From Chrysogorgia sp. JL179-B06 (lineage: Eukaryota > Cnidaria > Anthozoa > Scleralcyonacea > Chrysogorgiidae): a DNA stretch of 64,000 bases. The position numbers and the translations under genes are program-made. The stretch spans positions 1,246,001-1,310,000 of the forward strand of contig JAYKKM010000250.1 of assembly GCA_035772405.1 (NCBI GenBank), in the 5' to 3' direction. Positions 20,641 through 32,085 of this stretch are shown here, one piece after another (position 1 is the first letter of the stretch; the number at the start of each line of letters is the position of its first letter). The notes under the pieces are model-generated. The model searched no databases, was not told where the DNA came from, and saw nothing but the letters and a program-made list of their open reading frames with translations.

Positions 20641-22909
20641 TATGTTTCTGACGATATGATCTTGACGTCCATGTTCTGTATACTGGCATGTATTCCATAT
20701 ATAATCTGTGTTTACAGTACTCCATCCATTATGGAACATGTTAGACCTACAGTTACTTAGCTGTCATGAAGCATGAAACTGAACATTCTAGCGGCCTAGT
20801 GGGTCACAATTTGTCGCGATCTGTCAATGTAAAATACAGCTTATTATTATTATGTTCACATTGGGTATGTTGACACTACTAAGTACTGTGTTAGCTAGAT
20901 CATTGTCGACAAGCAGACTAGGCATGGCATCCTGAATATAGGTTATAATATATATGTGCATGAATTATCAACTTACTGATACAATCTATCCACACTAACA
21001 ATTGGAGTAGAATCCCTAATATGTTTTAGTAAATCTAATTTGAATGGACCCCTATACATTTGAACTATATGCATCCGTAGACATTTGAATGAATTTGATT
21101 TTTTAAAGGACACTCGTATGATAGAGATGCACTTTCTTCCTTCAACAGCCTTTGGTGTCTATATAGTACTAAATACTGCATTGATTATTTCGTGAGTCAT
21201 CAATATTGTGATAAAAGTAATTTCTTTCTTAGTGATTGATGGTAGAAACAGCAGTAGACCCCCCACTATTATGTTGCTGCACTAAAAAATTAAAAAGTTT
21301 GGGCTGCATGTATTTAGTTTGATGTCCTATGAAACAATTAAATTCAGAAATTCTGAAAGATGTTGTCCACTGAAAATTTATTTAGTTTGGCAAATGAAAT
21401 GGCTATTATCTAATTCAAGTAATTTAGAACTAAAAGAAGTATTGTACTGTAAGTTTAAAAAATAAATTGGGCGAGGGGTTGTTGCGTATTTCTAGTATAT
21501 ATTTATATGCGTATTGTATGATCACATGGTCGCGGCTCTTTTGTATAACCCAAAAGGTCGAAATGTGGAGAGAGGGCTGGGGAATAGATATTTGAGTGAT
21601 ATTTTCTTTCTTTTCAGGTTTGTTTTGTCTTCAAAGCACAACAGTAATCTTGAACAACAATCTTGAACTCAAAACAATCTTGAACAATTGTGAACTCAAA
21701 TCGTGAACTCGAATTGTGAACTCAAAACGATCTTAACAATTGTGAACTCAAATCGTGACTTCATAACATGGTATTATTAGATGAGAAAACTTATGCCTTA
21801 ACCTATAGTGAGTCATTAACTGGTGAATTATCCATGACATGTAATAATGTAACCTATGTTTGTCTTAAAAGTGCATTTTACAACTTGATCAATCTATCAG
21901 TACAAGTGTCTATGAAATGAAAATTTACCCCAGCTTTTTATGATTGTGTATGAAAGAACATGTAAAATAATGAAAAATAGCTTTTACATGACTTTCGTAT
22001 CTTACGCTGTTCTTGAGTTTAACTTCAGCTGTGATGCAACAATATGAACACAGCATTACATCAAAACTCAAAATCAGGCATATCTTTGGATTGGTTTGAC
22101 TAAACCGGCTCAACAAGACTCAGCATTGAGATTGTTGTTATTAGGTTCCCATAGTGACATTCGTTCCCCATTACAGTTACTTTTTTGTTTTAAACAGTAT
22201 TGTTGCATTGGAAATCATGTGGAAGAATGTCAACTTCCTATAGCTAAATAAGTTGCTGTAAATGTGGTTGAAAACAAATAATTATTATAATGGAAGAGAG
22301 TAATCTGGAAAGTCAGCAAGGTTTGAATCTATTTAGTTGAACCAGTGTGGAGATGTGCCTGATTTTCAGTTTTGTGTTAATGGTGTGTCCATCTTGTGAC
22401 GCATGACGATCCCATAGTGGGGATAAATGCACCAGTATAAATGAATAATACTAATATTTCAGTTAGTATCACAGATTTGGGATAATTTTTCCAGTTTAGA
22501 TAACGTATTATTTTTGTTTCATAAAAATGGGCCTCCCTTTTTGTCACACCCCATGCTCATTGACAAGGCTGACCCGGCATTAATGTTCCATGCGGTACCC
22601 ACATGTTCGCATGCGGACCTATTTTTAAACTTGGCACCACACATATCCTCTTGCTCTTAACGAACGTTTTTCTTTTATTTAATTTCCTACAAGTTTTTGA
22701 GTTCGGGAAGTTGATAGTGACAGTTCACTTTAGACTGGCAAGATCTGTATGATTTATTTAAATATAGGTACGCGATTGCGTACATGTGTCTACTGGCTTG
22801 TTGATCACTGTGGGATGAGGTAGTTAACACGCATTGACATTATATTATAACATTTATATTACGATGAATAAATAATATTTATATTACGATGAATTTACAG
22901 AATAATACA
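20641..22909. other. No gene recognised
   Basis: AT-rich sequence without supportable coding frames. Near 21640-21770 is a short degenerate tandem of 'GTGAACTCAAATC'-like units, and at 21470-21500 a terminus of the nested-element family in reverse orientation. Confidence 0.35.
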
Positions 22910-24168
22910 CTATAAAGATTGCATGTTGAGATTGTTTGCAATAATAGGCCTAGGTGGTTGTAGGTTGCTGTTGCAATGGATGAAGTTTGTTGGATGTTTA
23001 TAACTAAAAACACAAAATAGAAATAAAAAAACTAAATACATATTAATTTCTATCAGCAATGACGCCTTGCCCGCCTGTTCTATCCATAGATTTTCATCCT
23101 CACCACTGAGATTATCTTGCCAATCAGCCTCTTCGTGCCTCGCTCGGGGGGTGGGGGTGAAGAGTGAATTTACACCCGGTAGTTTCATTTTCCTGTAATT
23201 TTTTAGATTCACATTTTCTTGATAATCCTTGTTCACATTCAAGAGATCTATTCAAACAAATATTAACTCCTTTAATTTCAAAAGGTGAAACATGTTGAGT
23301 TGAAACCTTCTGAAAATATATTGTCATATTTTGAATACCTTCAGCTGTTATTAAAACACATTTTCCAAATGAATTTGGTATACCATACATATCCCTTGAG
23401 AACGTGCAAATCAAATATTTTAAAATTCAATTCAGATTCTTTTAAAATTGCCACTGTATTGCAACCAATAGTAAGTAGAGCATAATTATAATTTAATTGA
23501 GAAAACAAAAATATTTTGTTAAATGCATTTTCCAGAGTAAAAAATGGTTCATTATTACATGTCATGAAGACATCACCAGCAAATGACTCACTGTATTCTA
23601 AATTGTAAATTTTATCTTCAACTTCAAACATTTCTGGAACATCTGTCAACAATAGCAAATATTTATTGACTGAATTACTAATACAGCTATAAAGACTATT
23701 TTCATTTATTAATATGGTATTCAAATAAGAGGAATCCCAAGTGGTAATGCTTTTTTGTTGATTATTTATTATTGCCATTAAAGACATTGCTACACATTGT
23801 TTTGCAGCATTTAATCCAAATCTATAGCTTCCTTGGCTAAAGTCAGCACATATAGTTTTATTTGCATCAATGATGTCATATAAAGTAGGCCCTGGATGTT
23901 CTTCCACATCATTTGATAGTCTTAATAGCATTGGTACATACACATGGTGGTAACACAGCATTTTAACTAACCAATCTACAGTTTCATTTGAACTTTTATA
24001 TTGCTCGGTTAAATATTTGAAAGTTGGCAAATAAAAGACATTCATGTAAAATAATATCAGCATTGTATTCCACAATTCACCTTTCATGCAACAAGAATTT
24101 TCTTTCTGTTTATGAAAATTAACATGTGAACCGACTCTTGATCGATATTGTTCAATATTAACCCCCAT
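22910..24168 (-). pseudogene. 2A-motif / viral-type cysteine protease protein (element gene)
   Basis: From ATG 24168 the frame stays open for 275 codons. Residues 1-80 have no named domain; 87-94 read D-V-E-E-H-P-G-P, a 2A-like ribosome-skipping motif with His in place of the usual Asn. After it comes a papain-fold protease pattern: 'FGLNAAKQCVAMSLMAIINN' with Cys ~125, 'WDSSYLNTIL', 'TIGCNTVAIL' and 'FKIFDLH' with His ~255. This resembles OTU/herpes-tegument-type deubiquitinase domains used by some transposon polyproteins. Just after the His the frame shifts: family-like sequence continues at 23414-23124 one frame over ('RDMYGIPNSFGKCVLITAEG'). A shorter relative lies at 39.9-40.4 kb. An RPA-like protein belongs upstream in both copies. 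No helicase or transposase is seen nearby. Confidence 0.65.
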
Positions 24169-24240
24169 ATGTTAAATATTTCAATAGTTTTTCTAAAACG
24201 CCTGCAGAGGAGGTAGGCAAAAGTCAATGTATTTTGTGGC

Positions 24241-24372
24241 TACTAGTACTATAGCAATAGTCAAGGTAGAATTTTGTGACTACTATAGCAATAATCAAAG
24301 TAAAATTTTGTGACTACTATAGCAATAGCCAAGGTAGAATTTTTTGTGACTACTATAGCAATAGTCAATAGT
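24241..24372. repeat. Tandem repeat, ~37-bp unit, four copies
   Basis: Units of 'TTTTGTGACTACTATAGCAA' plus 'TAGTCAAGGTAGAA' with few substitutions. Confidence 0.85.
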
Positions 24373-24419
24373 ATATCGAGCACAATCACTCGTATTTCAA
24401 TTGAGCGTGAACTGTACAG

Positions 24420-24935
24420 GTACGATATATATCTCACAAATATACAGCACGTTGTCACCTGAACCGTGTGCTGTAAACCTGAACCGTGTCACAAATAATA
24501 TACAGCACATTGTCACCTGAACCGTGTGCTGTAAGAAATAAAATTTACTTACCCTGAATGTCGAAAAACCGCAAAGAATCCTTATATTATCAACAAATTC
24601 ACGGAGTAAAATCCCAACTCGCTATTACGATGAATAATAACTCGCTATTACGATGAATAATCTATCCGTAAACATCCGCCAAACTCCGTAACAGCTTCGT
24701 GTCATGTGACGGTATTATTTACTTACCCTGAATGTCGAAAAACCGCAAAGAATCCTTATATTTTCAACAAATTCACGGAGTAAATTCAACAAATTCACGG
24801 AGTAAATCATTATCCTTATATTTCCAACAAATTCACAGAGTAAAATCCCAATTCGTATGAATGATGAATTTAGAATCCCTATCGCACGTGGTCTATCCGC
24901 CAAATCTCCGTAACAGCTTCGTGTCACATGACGGT
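24420..24935. repeat. Nested direct repeats left of the virus-like element
   Basis: 'TTGTCACCTGAACCGTGTGC' occurs twice around 24453-24530, and a ~170-200 bp unit starting 'TTACTTACCCTGAATGTCGA' occurs at 24548 and 24719, each containing 'CAACAAATTCACGGAGTAAA' and ending near 'CGTAACAGCTTCGTGTCA'. Possibly the decayed left end of the virus-like element, but no inverted counterpart was found at its right side. Confidence 0.75.
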
Positions 24936-25050
24936 ATGACCACCCCAAGAAAGTAAGAAAGAAAATGCTAAACCCAGCCGATGACATAGTGTGCTACTGG
25001 ATATATCCAGTAGACACAAAAAATGAGGCATACGTATATACCTAATATCA

Positions 25051-25353
25051 ATGATTCTAAAGTGTATTACTCAAGAAATCAGATACGGTGTTGGAAACAT
25101 TTTTAAGAGCATTGCTCGGTTTGCTATACCTTTGGTCAAGAGAGGGATTAATGGGGCCGTTGGAAATAACGTGTTAGAAACAGCCATGGGCGTTGGCCAA
25201 GATATGCTCACGGGTAAGAGCGCAAAACAAGCAGTGAAAACACGAGGAAAGCAGGCTGTTCATGAACTCACAAAACAGGGAGTGGAAAATATTAGATGCC
25301 AAATTGGAAGAGGTCGCAAGAATACTGATAAAAAACAGAATACTGATAAGTAA
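25051..25353 (+). CDS. Basic minor virion-type protein (adenovirus core/pVI-like)
   Basis: A 100-residue ORF with an N-terminal amphipathic segment ('VGNIFKSIARFAIPLVKRGI'), a Gly/Ala/Val-rich middle and a Lys/Arg-rich tail. Small basic proteins of this type sit just upstream of the capsid gene in Polinton-related viruses and are compared with adenovirus core or membrane-lytic minor proteins. The start is the first ATG after a stop-rich leader. The tail 'NTDKKQNTDK' ends at TAA 25351; a basic stretch continues in another frame to 25490, so the C terminus may be truncated by a frameshift. Assignment rests on position, charge and composition rather than a catalytic motif. Confidence 0.55.
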   Translation: MILKCITQEIRYGVGNIFKSIARFAIPLVKRGINGAVGNNVLETAMGVGQDMLTGKSAKQAVKTRGKQAVHELTKQGVENIRCQIGRGRKNTDKKQNTDK

Positions 25354-25359
25354 GATCTG

Positions 25360-25490
25360 TTAAACGTTTAAAAACTTGTTCTCAGAAGAAAACTCTCATT
25401 CCTTCCCGAGCTAGTAAACGGAAAACATCTCCTCTTGATACACACGAAAACATTTTTGGTGACCCACCAGGAAAAAGATGTCGCAAGTGA
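25360..25490 (+). pseudogene. Short basic coding remnant ahead of the capsid gene
   Basis: One frame reads 'PSRASKRKTSPLDTHENIFG' and ends 'GKRCRK' at TGA 25488-25490, overlapping the capsid ATG at 25478. It is probably the displaced C-terminal tail of the upstream basic protein, since the two frames differ by a shift near 25350. It could also be an independent short gene without a visible start. Confidence 0.35.
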
Positions 25491-26711
25491 TAAACACTTT
25501 ACACAAAGATTCATGTTCCTGTGGGAAGTCCGAACTTGATTTATTTTCAGTACCACCCACTCAGATTGAAATGAGTAAGGGTTATTGGGAAAGTGTTGAT
25601 CTACTTGAGACAAGTGTTCAAACCTCCGATACTGTTGAATTTAATTGTGCCGCAAACTCTGATGTCTACACAGACCTCGCGAACAGTTTCATTCACGTTA
25701 GAGCGAAAATAACAAAAGCTGATGGTACGAATTTGGACGTAGACGAAAAAGTCGGACTTGTTAATTTGTGGCTGCACTCGTTATTTTCTCAGGTCGAAGT
25801 TTTTCTAAACAATAAACTCGTTACACCTTCAAGCACAGCGTATCCGTACAGGGCATATATGGAAACCATACTAAATTTTAGCAAAGATGCCAAAGCCTCC
25901 CATCTGACATAGGCGCTATTTTACAAGGACAGAGCCGGGAAAATGGACTCTCTGGACCCAGTAGCAAATGCCGCTGATGTAAACACGGGCCTGAAAGAAC
26001 GTTATGCTCACTCTAGTGAAAGCCAAATGGTTTCCATGGAGGGAAAAATCCACTCGACCTCTTTGCAAAAGACCGCTACATTTTAGGAGCTGTGCCTATC
26101 AAACTTAAATTAGTTCGGTCTAAACCTGCGTTTTCGACTCTTAAACATGCCACGGCCAAGTACTCTTTAGATCGTGTCGAATGCAAAGTGTTTTCTACGC
26201 CACGAGGAAACATGTCTGGAAATCAGCCGAACATCTTCCAGGGGCAACTTCCAGATAGACTGGTCATAGGTATGGTTGACTCAGACGCTTTCAATTTAAT
26301 TATTTTCCGTTTAATTTCAAAAATTTCGATATCACATATCTTGGACTGGTTGTAAATGGTGAACATATGCCTAGTAAACCGCTTCAGATTAAGTTTGATG
26401 ACGCAGCAGGGGCCAATTACGTCTCAACCTTTCAGACATTATATTCTGGTATGAACAAACTGTTTCAGAACGACGGCAATGGAATATCACGTGATGAGTA
26501 TCCTCATGGATACACATTGTTTGTATTTGATCTGACAGCGGATCTTTGCATTAGAGAACACCTTCAGCCTATTAGGAACGGGAATGTCTCACTGGAAATT
26601 CAGTTTGGAACGGCTCCTGTCGCAGCTATAAATATCGTCGTGCTAGGGGAATTTCAGAACCTTATTGAGATCGATGCCAACCGCAGCGTCCTGGTAGATT
26701 TTAACAATTAA
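25478..26711 (+). pseudogene. Major capsid protein, F54H12.2-like double-jelly-roll type
   Basis: About 410 codons in three frames. Family features: 'GYWESVDLLETSVQTSDTVE' near the start, 'LWLHSLFSQVEVFLNNKLVT' and 'PYRAYMETILNFSKDAKASH', then 'LVRSKPAFSTL', 'DITYLGLVVNGEHMPSKPLQ', 'SRDEYPHGYTLFVFDLTADL' and a C-terminal 'NVSLEIQFGTAP', 'VVLGEFQNLIEIDANRSVL'. Proteins of this kind, annotated as F54H12.2-like in animals, are the capsid proteins of Polinton-type viruses. Length fits a complete gene. Breaks: TAG at 25910-25912 in frame, a shift near 26050 and another near 26295. Start ATG 25478 is used because the conserved N terminus follows directly. The protease gene begins 2 bases after the stop. 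Confidence 0.85.
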
Positions 26712-26712
26712 G

Positions 26713-27181
26713 ATGAATACTGTACAGATCCTGAATGTTCTCCAAAGTGACCCGTTTACCAAGTCAGTATTTACAGAGGTATTGCCGTCGGATCATTTAC
26801 CAGCTCGTGTATCGAAAAGACCTAAGGGCTATATTCTTAAAGTTGACCGTAGTGACGAGTCTGGTACGAACTGGGTAGCTGTTTACCTACATGTAACTTC
26901 AGATGGAAAAGGGGAGTTTTTTTTATTCGTATGGACAACGTCCCGAATTTTACAGCAGAAACTTTGAGACTTTCTTACAGAATAATAGTAACACTTTTGT
27001 CTGGAATGAACAGATTTTACAATCACCATGGTCTCGTGTATGTGGGCAATATTGCTTGTTTTATGCTCTTCACAGGTGTAGAAATATACCCATGTCAACT
27101 ATTGTAAACATGTTTACTGATAATAAGGAATGGAATGATATGCTTGTAAGGGATTTTATTCGTAAATGGTTTATTGTGTAG
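26713..27181 (+). pseudogene. Adenain-like cysteine protease, decayed active site
   Basis: Two overlapping frames: 26713-26967 carries the N-terminal half ('VLPSDHLPARVSKRPKGYIL', 'GTNWVAVYLHV'), and 26903-27181 the rest ('YGQRPEFYSRNFETFLQ', 'VCGQYCLFYALHRC'). Adenain-type proteases mature virions of adenoviruses and Polinton relatives using a His-Asp/Glu-Cys triad. The Cys (second Cys of CGQYC) is kept, but at the position where the family has His before Trp this copy has Asn (T-N-W), and the acidic residue before S-Y-G reads Tyr. With the frameshift in the T run at 26915-26925, the enzyme is dead. It is the last plus-strand gene of the element. Confidence 0.75.
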
Positions 27182-27391
27182 AAATATATGTTTAATAATA
27201 ATATATATAATACAAAAGTGTTTTTTTATTGATTTTATTCATATTAACAAGCTATATAAATACAACGTGTTCATTTGAACCAGTAGGGATGGCTCATCCT
27301 TCTGCGACGTTGTTTCCTCCCTCCTTTTCTCACTGGGGACTCAGAAGGTGCAGGTGGGTTATCTTCCAAGGGTTAATGGAGTGCCTTGGTT

Positions 27392-28024
27392 TTATACTCT
27401 GACCATTTTAAAACGATTTTCATTTCTTACGATGTCTTCCGGAATGTTTACATTTCCTAATACTTTGGCAAAAAGTGGCCACCCAGGTGGATTAAAACCC
27501 TTTCTATGATGCAACACATCGTTTACAAGGTCTATAACATTGCTCCCTGGAATAGGCCTTCCCTCGTACACTAGTTGGGCTTTGTCGTTTCATCTAATGA
27601 GATCTTTATTGTCTTTTAACTTCTTAACTAGTTGTTGAGCTCTAGCTTTCATAGTAGCGGGAACACTTTCCAAAATGTCAGTCTCTATTGCCCCAGGCAA
27701 CTCGGGAGGAGAGGGTTCTGTTTCGGCACTCTCGGCAGCTGTCTTTGACCTTGTATCTTCAGGTTCGACGGGTTTAGGGGGCACGACACTGACACGAACG
27801 GGTTTACTCATTCTTTTATTGTAGTAATTTAAGTAGCGTTGATGTGTTTGATTATACATTTTAGCTTTTTCATGCTCGGTCAAATCTCGCCTCATAAGTA
27901 AACTTTCCATTTCCGACTCTAAACGATTTACTTGCACAGTAAGTGGCTGGATCAATGGTTGTCTCTGGGATGGATTATCTGTCGTGTGTTCGGGAACAAG
28001 AACCATTTGCTTAACGTGTGCCAT
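27392..28024 (-). pseudogene. Conserved virion-associated protein of unknown role
   Basis: ATG 28024; open to TGA 27592-27590 (144 aa), and the same frame then continues without break to TAA 27394-27392. The stop falls where relatives I recall have Trp (TGG to TGA), so one nonsense change splits an otherwise ~210-residue protein. N-terminal 'VKQMVLVPEH' and a helical 'LESEMESLLMRRDLTEHEKA' region, a Pro/Glu-rich linker, then a C-terminal globular part ('YEGRPIPGSNVIDLVNDVLH', 'GFNPPGWPLFAKVL'). It is recurrently adjacent to F54H12.2-like capsid genes in animal genomes as far as I remember. Its ATG overlaps the stop of the upstream gene (TAATG). Confidence 0.6.
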
Positions 28025-28346
28025 TACTTAATCAGAAAACTAGCCAACTGTACAATTAACGGTGCGAGGATCAAAGGCAAAAATCCTTCTCCCTTTTGTA
28101 AAAGAATTTCTTTCCGCTTTCTTAAAGGGTTACGCTTGTCTGCAACAAACTGTAAATGATCTTTGAATGGAGATAATCTTTTCGACACCCGTGGATTAAC
28201 TTTAATTGTTTTCAGATTGACGTTCAAACAACATTCCGTGATAGCTTCGAGCAAATCGTTGTGTGCGACCTCAAGTAGAGCTTTTCGTTGCCGAGGAGAA
28301 CACTTTTGTAATACTTTTAAAAAGTCAGAGTTCCTTTTTGTCTAAC
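28024..28346 (-). pseudogene. Small protein with C-terminal hydrophobic helix
   Basis: An open frame from about 28344 reads 'SPRQRKALLEVAHNDLLEAI', 'KVNPRVSKRLSPFKDHLQFV', a basic 'KRNPLRKRKEILLQKGEG' and ends with the hydrophobic 'FLPLILAPLIVQLASFLIK', a probable membrane segment. The nearest ATG (28343) is in another frame one base off, so the start has been lost by a frameshift. The stop TAA overlaps the ATG of the next gene. Small basic-plus-hydrophobic proteins in this position occur in Polinton-related viruses; membrane or virion vertex roles are only inference. Confidence 0.55.
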
Positions 28347-28397
28347 ATGCGCGAACTGACATGTATAAATGAAGACCAATTAATCTGCGATGTCTTT

Positions 28398-29035
28398 TTA
28401 TGTTCGTGGCATATAAATATAATGTTTATACTGCGGAAATATGCCAGACCACAGGCGTGTTTCATCCGGACATGTAGGTGTTAAGTCAATAAACATGTAG
28501 GAATAAGGCTGTTTCGTCGCTATATGATAAGCTTGCTGAAAAAATTTGACATTATTTGGGTAGAGTTCCTTAGCCATATGAATAACTTGACTAGCATCTC
28601 TGACATTCTTCGTTAGTACAATGTAACTGGCGTTTAATTAAATAGTTCGATGATCTTTGCTTTGGTGAAATAGATTCTGCACGATGTAAATGACACTTAA
28701 GTTCCCATGGTTAGATTTCTTAGTAAACAACTTTGCGATAATAGCATCTTTCTCGCCCTTCATATCGTCGAATATATATAAGTTTCGAGTCTTTGGGCTA
28801 ATAGTGTCAAATATGGAATGTCAAATATGGTCTCCTTGAATAAACTGAATGCCTGGAACTAGTAACTCTATATCAAATCTTGATATTCAGAGTAGAAATA
28901 CACAATGTTCTCTGGGCTTGGATCTATCATAACCTGAGCGTTTGTCAACAACTGCTTGACAAACGTCGTCTTCCCTGTTTTAGTTCCACCCGAGACTAGA
29001 AGAACAAAAGGATGTGTTAACTGTAGCGAATACAT
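28398..29035 (-). pseudogene. A32/FtsK-HerA-type packaging ATPase, decayed
   Basis: From ATG 29035 the frame reads 'HPFVLLVSGGTKTGKTTFVK' with a Walker A loop (GGTKTGKTT), then stops at about 28873. Further along another frame carries 'YIFDDMKGEKDAII' (Walker B, Asp-Asp), 'LSVIYIVQNLFHQSKDHRTI' (sensor region) and 'NASYIVLTKNVRDASQVIHM', and ends 'SGIFPQYKHYIYMP' before TAA 28400-28398. These are the motifs of the ATPases that pump DNA into capsids of Polintons, adintoviruses and nucleocytoplasmic viruses. About 210 residues long, typical for the family. At least two frameshifts and two stops separate the motifs, and no full-length frame exists. Confidence 0.8.
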
Positions 29036-29497
29036 GGCTTAACTGAACAACTTATGCTTGTGTAACGCTATTTAAACCATTTTGGCGATTTTGAATAGGT
29101 GACCCTTGCATTTTGACGTAACATAACTAACTCCATTAAAAGTGCATTAAAATCCAGAGGAAATGTTTTTGCTTGCATTAAATAAGGTTGTCTCTTTTGA
29201 AGATAATAATTTAAGCAAACCTTGCTTACCACAAATAGGGCTATCCTTACGCATTCGAGGCATGATAACAAATGAAAGGATTGCATTTGAACTTGAAACT
29301 AAATATAATTTTTTTCGACAAAGTCCCGTGGAGGGAAATTCTACGGCCCTGGCGTCCCGTAACGTCCCGTTTCACAAATACGACTTGATGCCCGCCCACC
29401 CTCAGAGCGAATAAACAGCGACAATGACATGTTCAATTAAATGTTTTCAAATGTATATATTTCAAACTATTTACAATTATTTACAAATATTACGAAA
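29036..29497. other. Gap between ATPase and PolB, no gene recognised
   Basis: AT-rich, with an 83-codon plus-strand frame (29163-29414) of no recognisable character. May hold the lost 5' sequence of the ATPase gene or a decayed small gene. Confidence 0.3.
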
Positions 29498-32083
29498 CTA
29501 GTAACCATATGGAACGGTGTTGTAGTTATCTATAATCACCCGTTTATTATACACTACCTGATAATCTTTATGTTGCTGTTTTGTGATAATTCGCTTCGTA
29601 CCGGTGTCCATAGTAATTTTAAAAGGTATATCTAAAATTAACTGTCCAGCGTTTGAAAATTTAAAGTAATACCTCGTATTTTACAACACGTTTTACCATT
29701 GTTCATTTCATACGAATAGTTCTTTGATCTCCCGAGACAAAAGTGGTAATATAATTACCATCGAGTTCATCTGTCAATTCGCCCAGGTAAATCCCCGTCT
29801 CCGGTTCCATTTCTCCTGGCTTGCTCGCGTAAATCACCGAGTCCGTGTCGTAATAAAGCACTCTTTCACCTAACTGCTCCAAGGTACTGTAAAGTTTTAA
29901 CCTCGCGTGAGCGGTCGTAAACGCAGCAATCACCACATTGGTCTTGGCATTCGGCTCCATAACGTCATCAGTCACCAGGATCTCGTCGGCTGTTAACATA
30001 TCAAAGTATTCCTCGGGATTTGTTGTGAGCTTTACCTTGGTCATGTTTGTTCTCTGTGCAAATTTTCCTGCAAGACAAATAAATTAATTAATTGTGTTAA
30101 TAGTTGTCAACAGAGATAACTCTTCCCCTCCCCGAAAATGAGTTTAACATCAACTTTGCCAGAACACGTAGGCCAGGATTCTTCTCTATCTTGCTCCGAT
30201 CCATCAGGATACCTTCGCGTTGATAGTATTCATCGATGTATTGCTGTTTCTTTTCCTCGGGAAAACCACTGGATTCCTGCTTGATATTTAAAAATGTGTC
30301 GATATAATCACTGAAGAGTTCGGTGCTCTGTCGGGGGAAGTGCCACACTTCGTGAACGTCGATCAAACGATAACCTTTCTCCAACGCTTTCTGTAACTCA
30401 TTCGTTACCCAAGTACCCTGAATTGTACGCTCTTGGTCTGTATGGTTGCATGGTTCTTGATTCAAGCCATCAGCACAAAGTTGGCACAACGGGAACATAA
30501 GTTTTCCATGAGCTCTATACGGGAGGACGGTACATTTGACCAAACCAAAATACTGCGCGATATCGCCAAAGTTATCTGTGATGATCTCAGGGTGGCCCAG
30601 CGGATACGAACAGTATTTATTGGTCCACGGATAGAGACTCGTAAAATCAACGTAATGAATCTCTTCGTCTTGTTGACACTCATGAAACAACTTTGCTGCA
30701 TTGGTTCGTCCACCGTAGAAGCATGTCTCGGTTCCAAAGGCTCTGATATTTCAAAATTATCGAAATACAGTTTCATTTCATAGTTCACTTCGAGTTGACG
30801 TTTCAAATCACATTCCCACATCTCAATAACATTATAGCCTTGACTTTTTAGATAACGCGTTTTCTCTACCATGCGCTGATGTAGATCTTGCATGGTCAGT
30901 TGACTGACAGGGTTTTCCGTATCTCGTGTGTAGCAACAGATACAGCCATGCCAAAAACAGCCATGGAACTCGTAAACGGTGTTTGATTCTACGTGATAGC
31001 CATCGACGCGGTACTTTCCAATACTTTGTTAACCGAAATTGTGGGAGTGACGATATTGTTGCACTGGGCCGTGTACGCTAACCACTTTAGGGCAATACCG
31101 ACTGTTTGTCGTGAGGTCTGTAGCCATGGAGCGATGACGGCTATCGATTCTTCACGAAGAAAGTTCTTCCGAAAGACTAGGTTACATGCTGCGGCAATTG
31201 TCAGGCATTTTTCAAATGGGTCATTATCGGTGACAGAACGAAACAGTTCGCGAAATTCAAGGCAGCAGCGTCGAAGAAATCGACGTCCGATCGGCAATAT
31301 TTCAGAATTTTCTCTTGAAAGTCGAAAACGTAGTTGTTGGCTGTCAGGTTATCATACCATTCGTAAAATTTAGTACGATCACCAGGAGACATTCCATCTG
31401 GATCATAATACCTTGCATCAGGAAGGGGACCTTGGTAATTCTGGTTGGTTTCGGTGTTAAAGTGATGCGGGAAATAGCCTTTGGCAAGCTCGTTTAGGCC
31501 GAACGTTTTTGGAAAGTTTTCAAGTCTCATTGGGATAAAACATAGCGAGTCGACAAACTTGATATTTAAGAATGGTACATTGAGTGTTAAAAGTTTTGCC
31601 CCACGCATGATTACTTCGGGTACTAAACCATTCTTATGTAGATATTGGAGAATGAAGTATCCATCATAGCCTTGGAAATTATGCGCCATTACTACGCTGC
31701 CGGAGTTTTGTTCTTGAAACAGCCATTCACAAAACTGGTCTCGAGTGTTCGGACCGCGAAACACCCACTCTTGACCGCTCTCGTTGACCAGAATAAATCA
31801 ACGAGTTTAAGCGTTCCTTTGAGACAATGTTTATTTGATAGTCGCTCAAATAGGCTTGAAATTTTTTCACCTCTTCTATACCGCACTGTCCTAGCGGAAC
31901 GCTGGCTTTTTCGTGCAATTCATGAGCAAGGTCACCTTGTAGAGTGTTCCGCGAATCGCTTATGCGCTGATATCTTTCATCGTCATCAACTTTGGCTTTC
32001 GCGACGACAATGGCTCGAGCAAGACAAAAATCGTCTTTGTTTTGAATACGGATGACACAGTGTTTCCGTGTAAGATATTTATC
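29498..32083 (-). pseudogene. Protein-primed-type DNA polymerase B, exonuclease and polymerase part
   Basis: Continuation of the PolB gene after the composite insertion. In order: 'RKHCVIRIQNKDDFCLARAI' and 'GQCGIEEVKKFQAYLSDYQI' (N-terminal region), 'VVMAHNFQGYDGYFILQYL' (exonuclease II), 'YCRSDVDFFDAA' (exonuclease III), 'CLTIAAACNLVFRKNFL', 'HYVDFTSLYPWTNKY' (polymerase motif A), 'AKLMLNSFSGR' (motif B), 'VLYYDTDSVIYASKPG' (motif C with the catalytic Asp pair) and a C terminus ending at TAG 29500-29498. This matches Polinton/adintovirus enzymes that replicate linear DNA from a terminal protein. Catalytic Asp residues of motifs A and C are retained, but frameshifts occur near 31740, 31230, 30970, 30890-30690, 30090 and 29700. 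An extra ~70 bp lies between motif B and the next conserved block. Confidence 0.9.
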
Positions 32084-32085
32084 TA

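Noticed and set aside
24241..24372. CRISPR-like array
   Set aside because: Units are contiguous without unique spacers in a eukaryotic context; a simple tandem repeat.
30993..32055. Plus-strand ORFs of 116-136 codons over the polymerase region
   Set aside because: Antisense shadows of the PolB frames, with no domain character.
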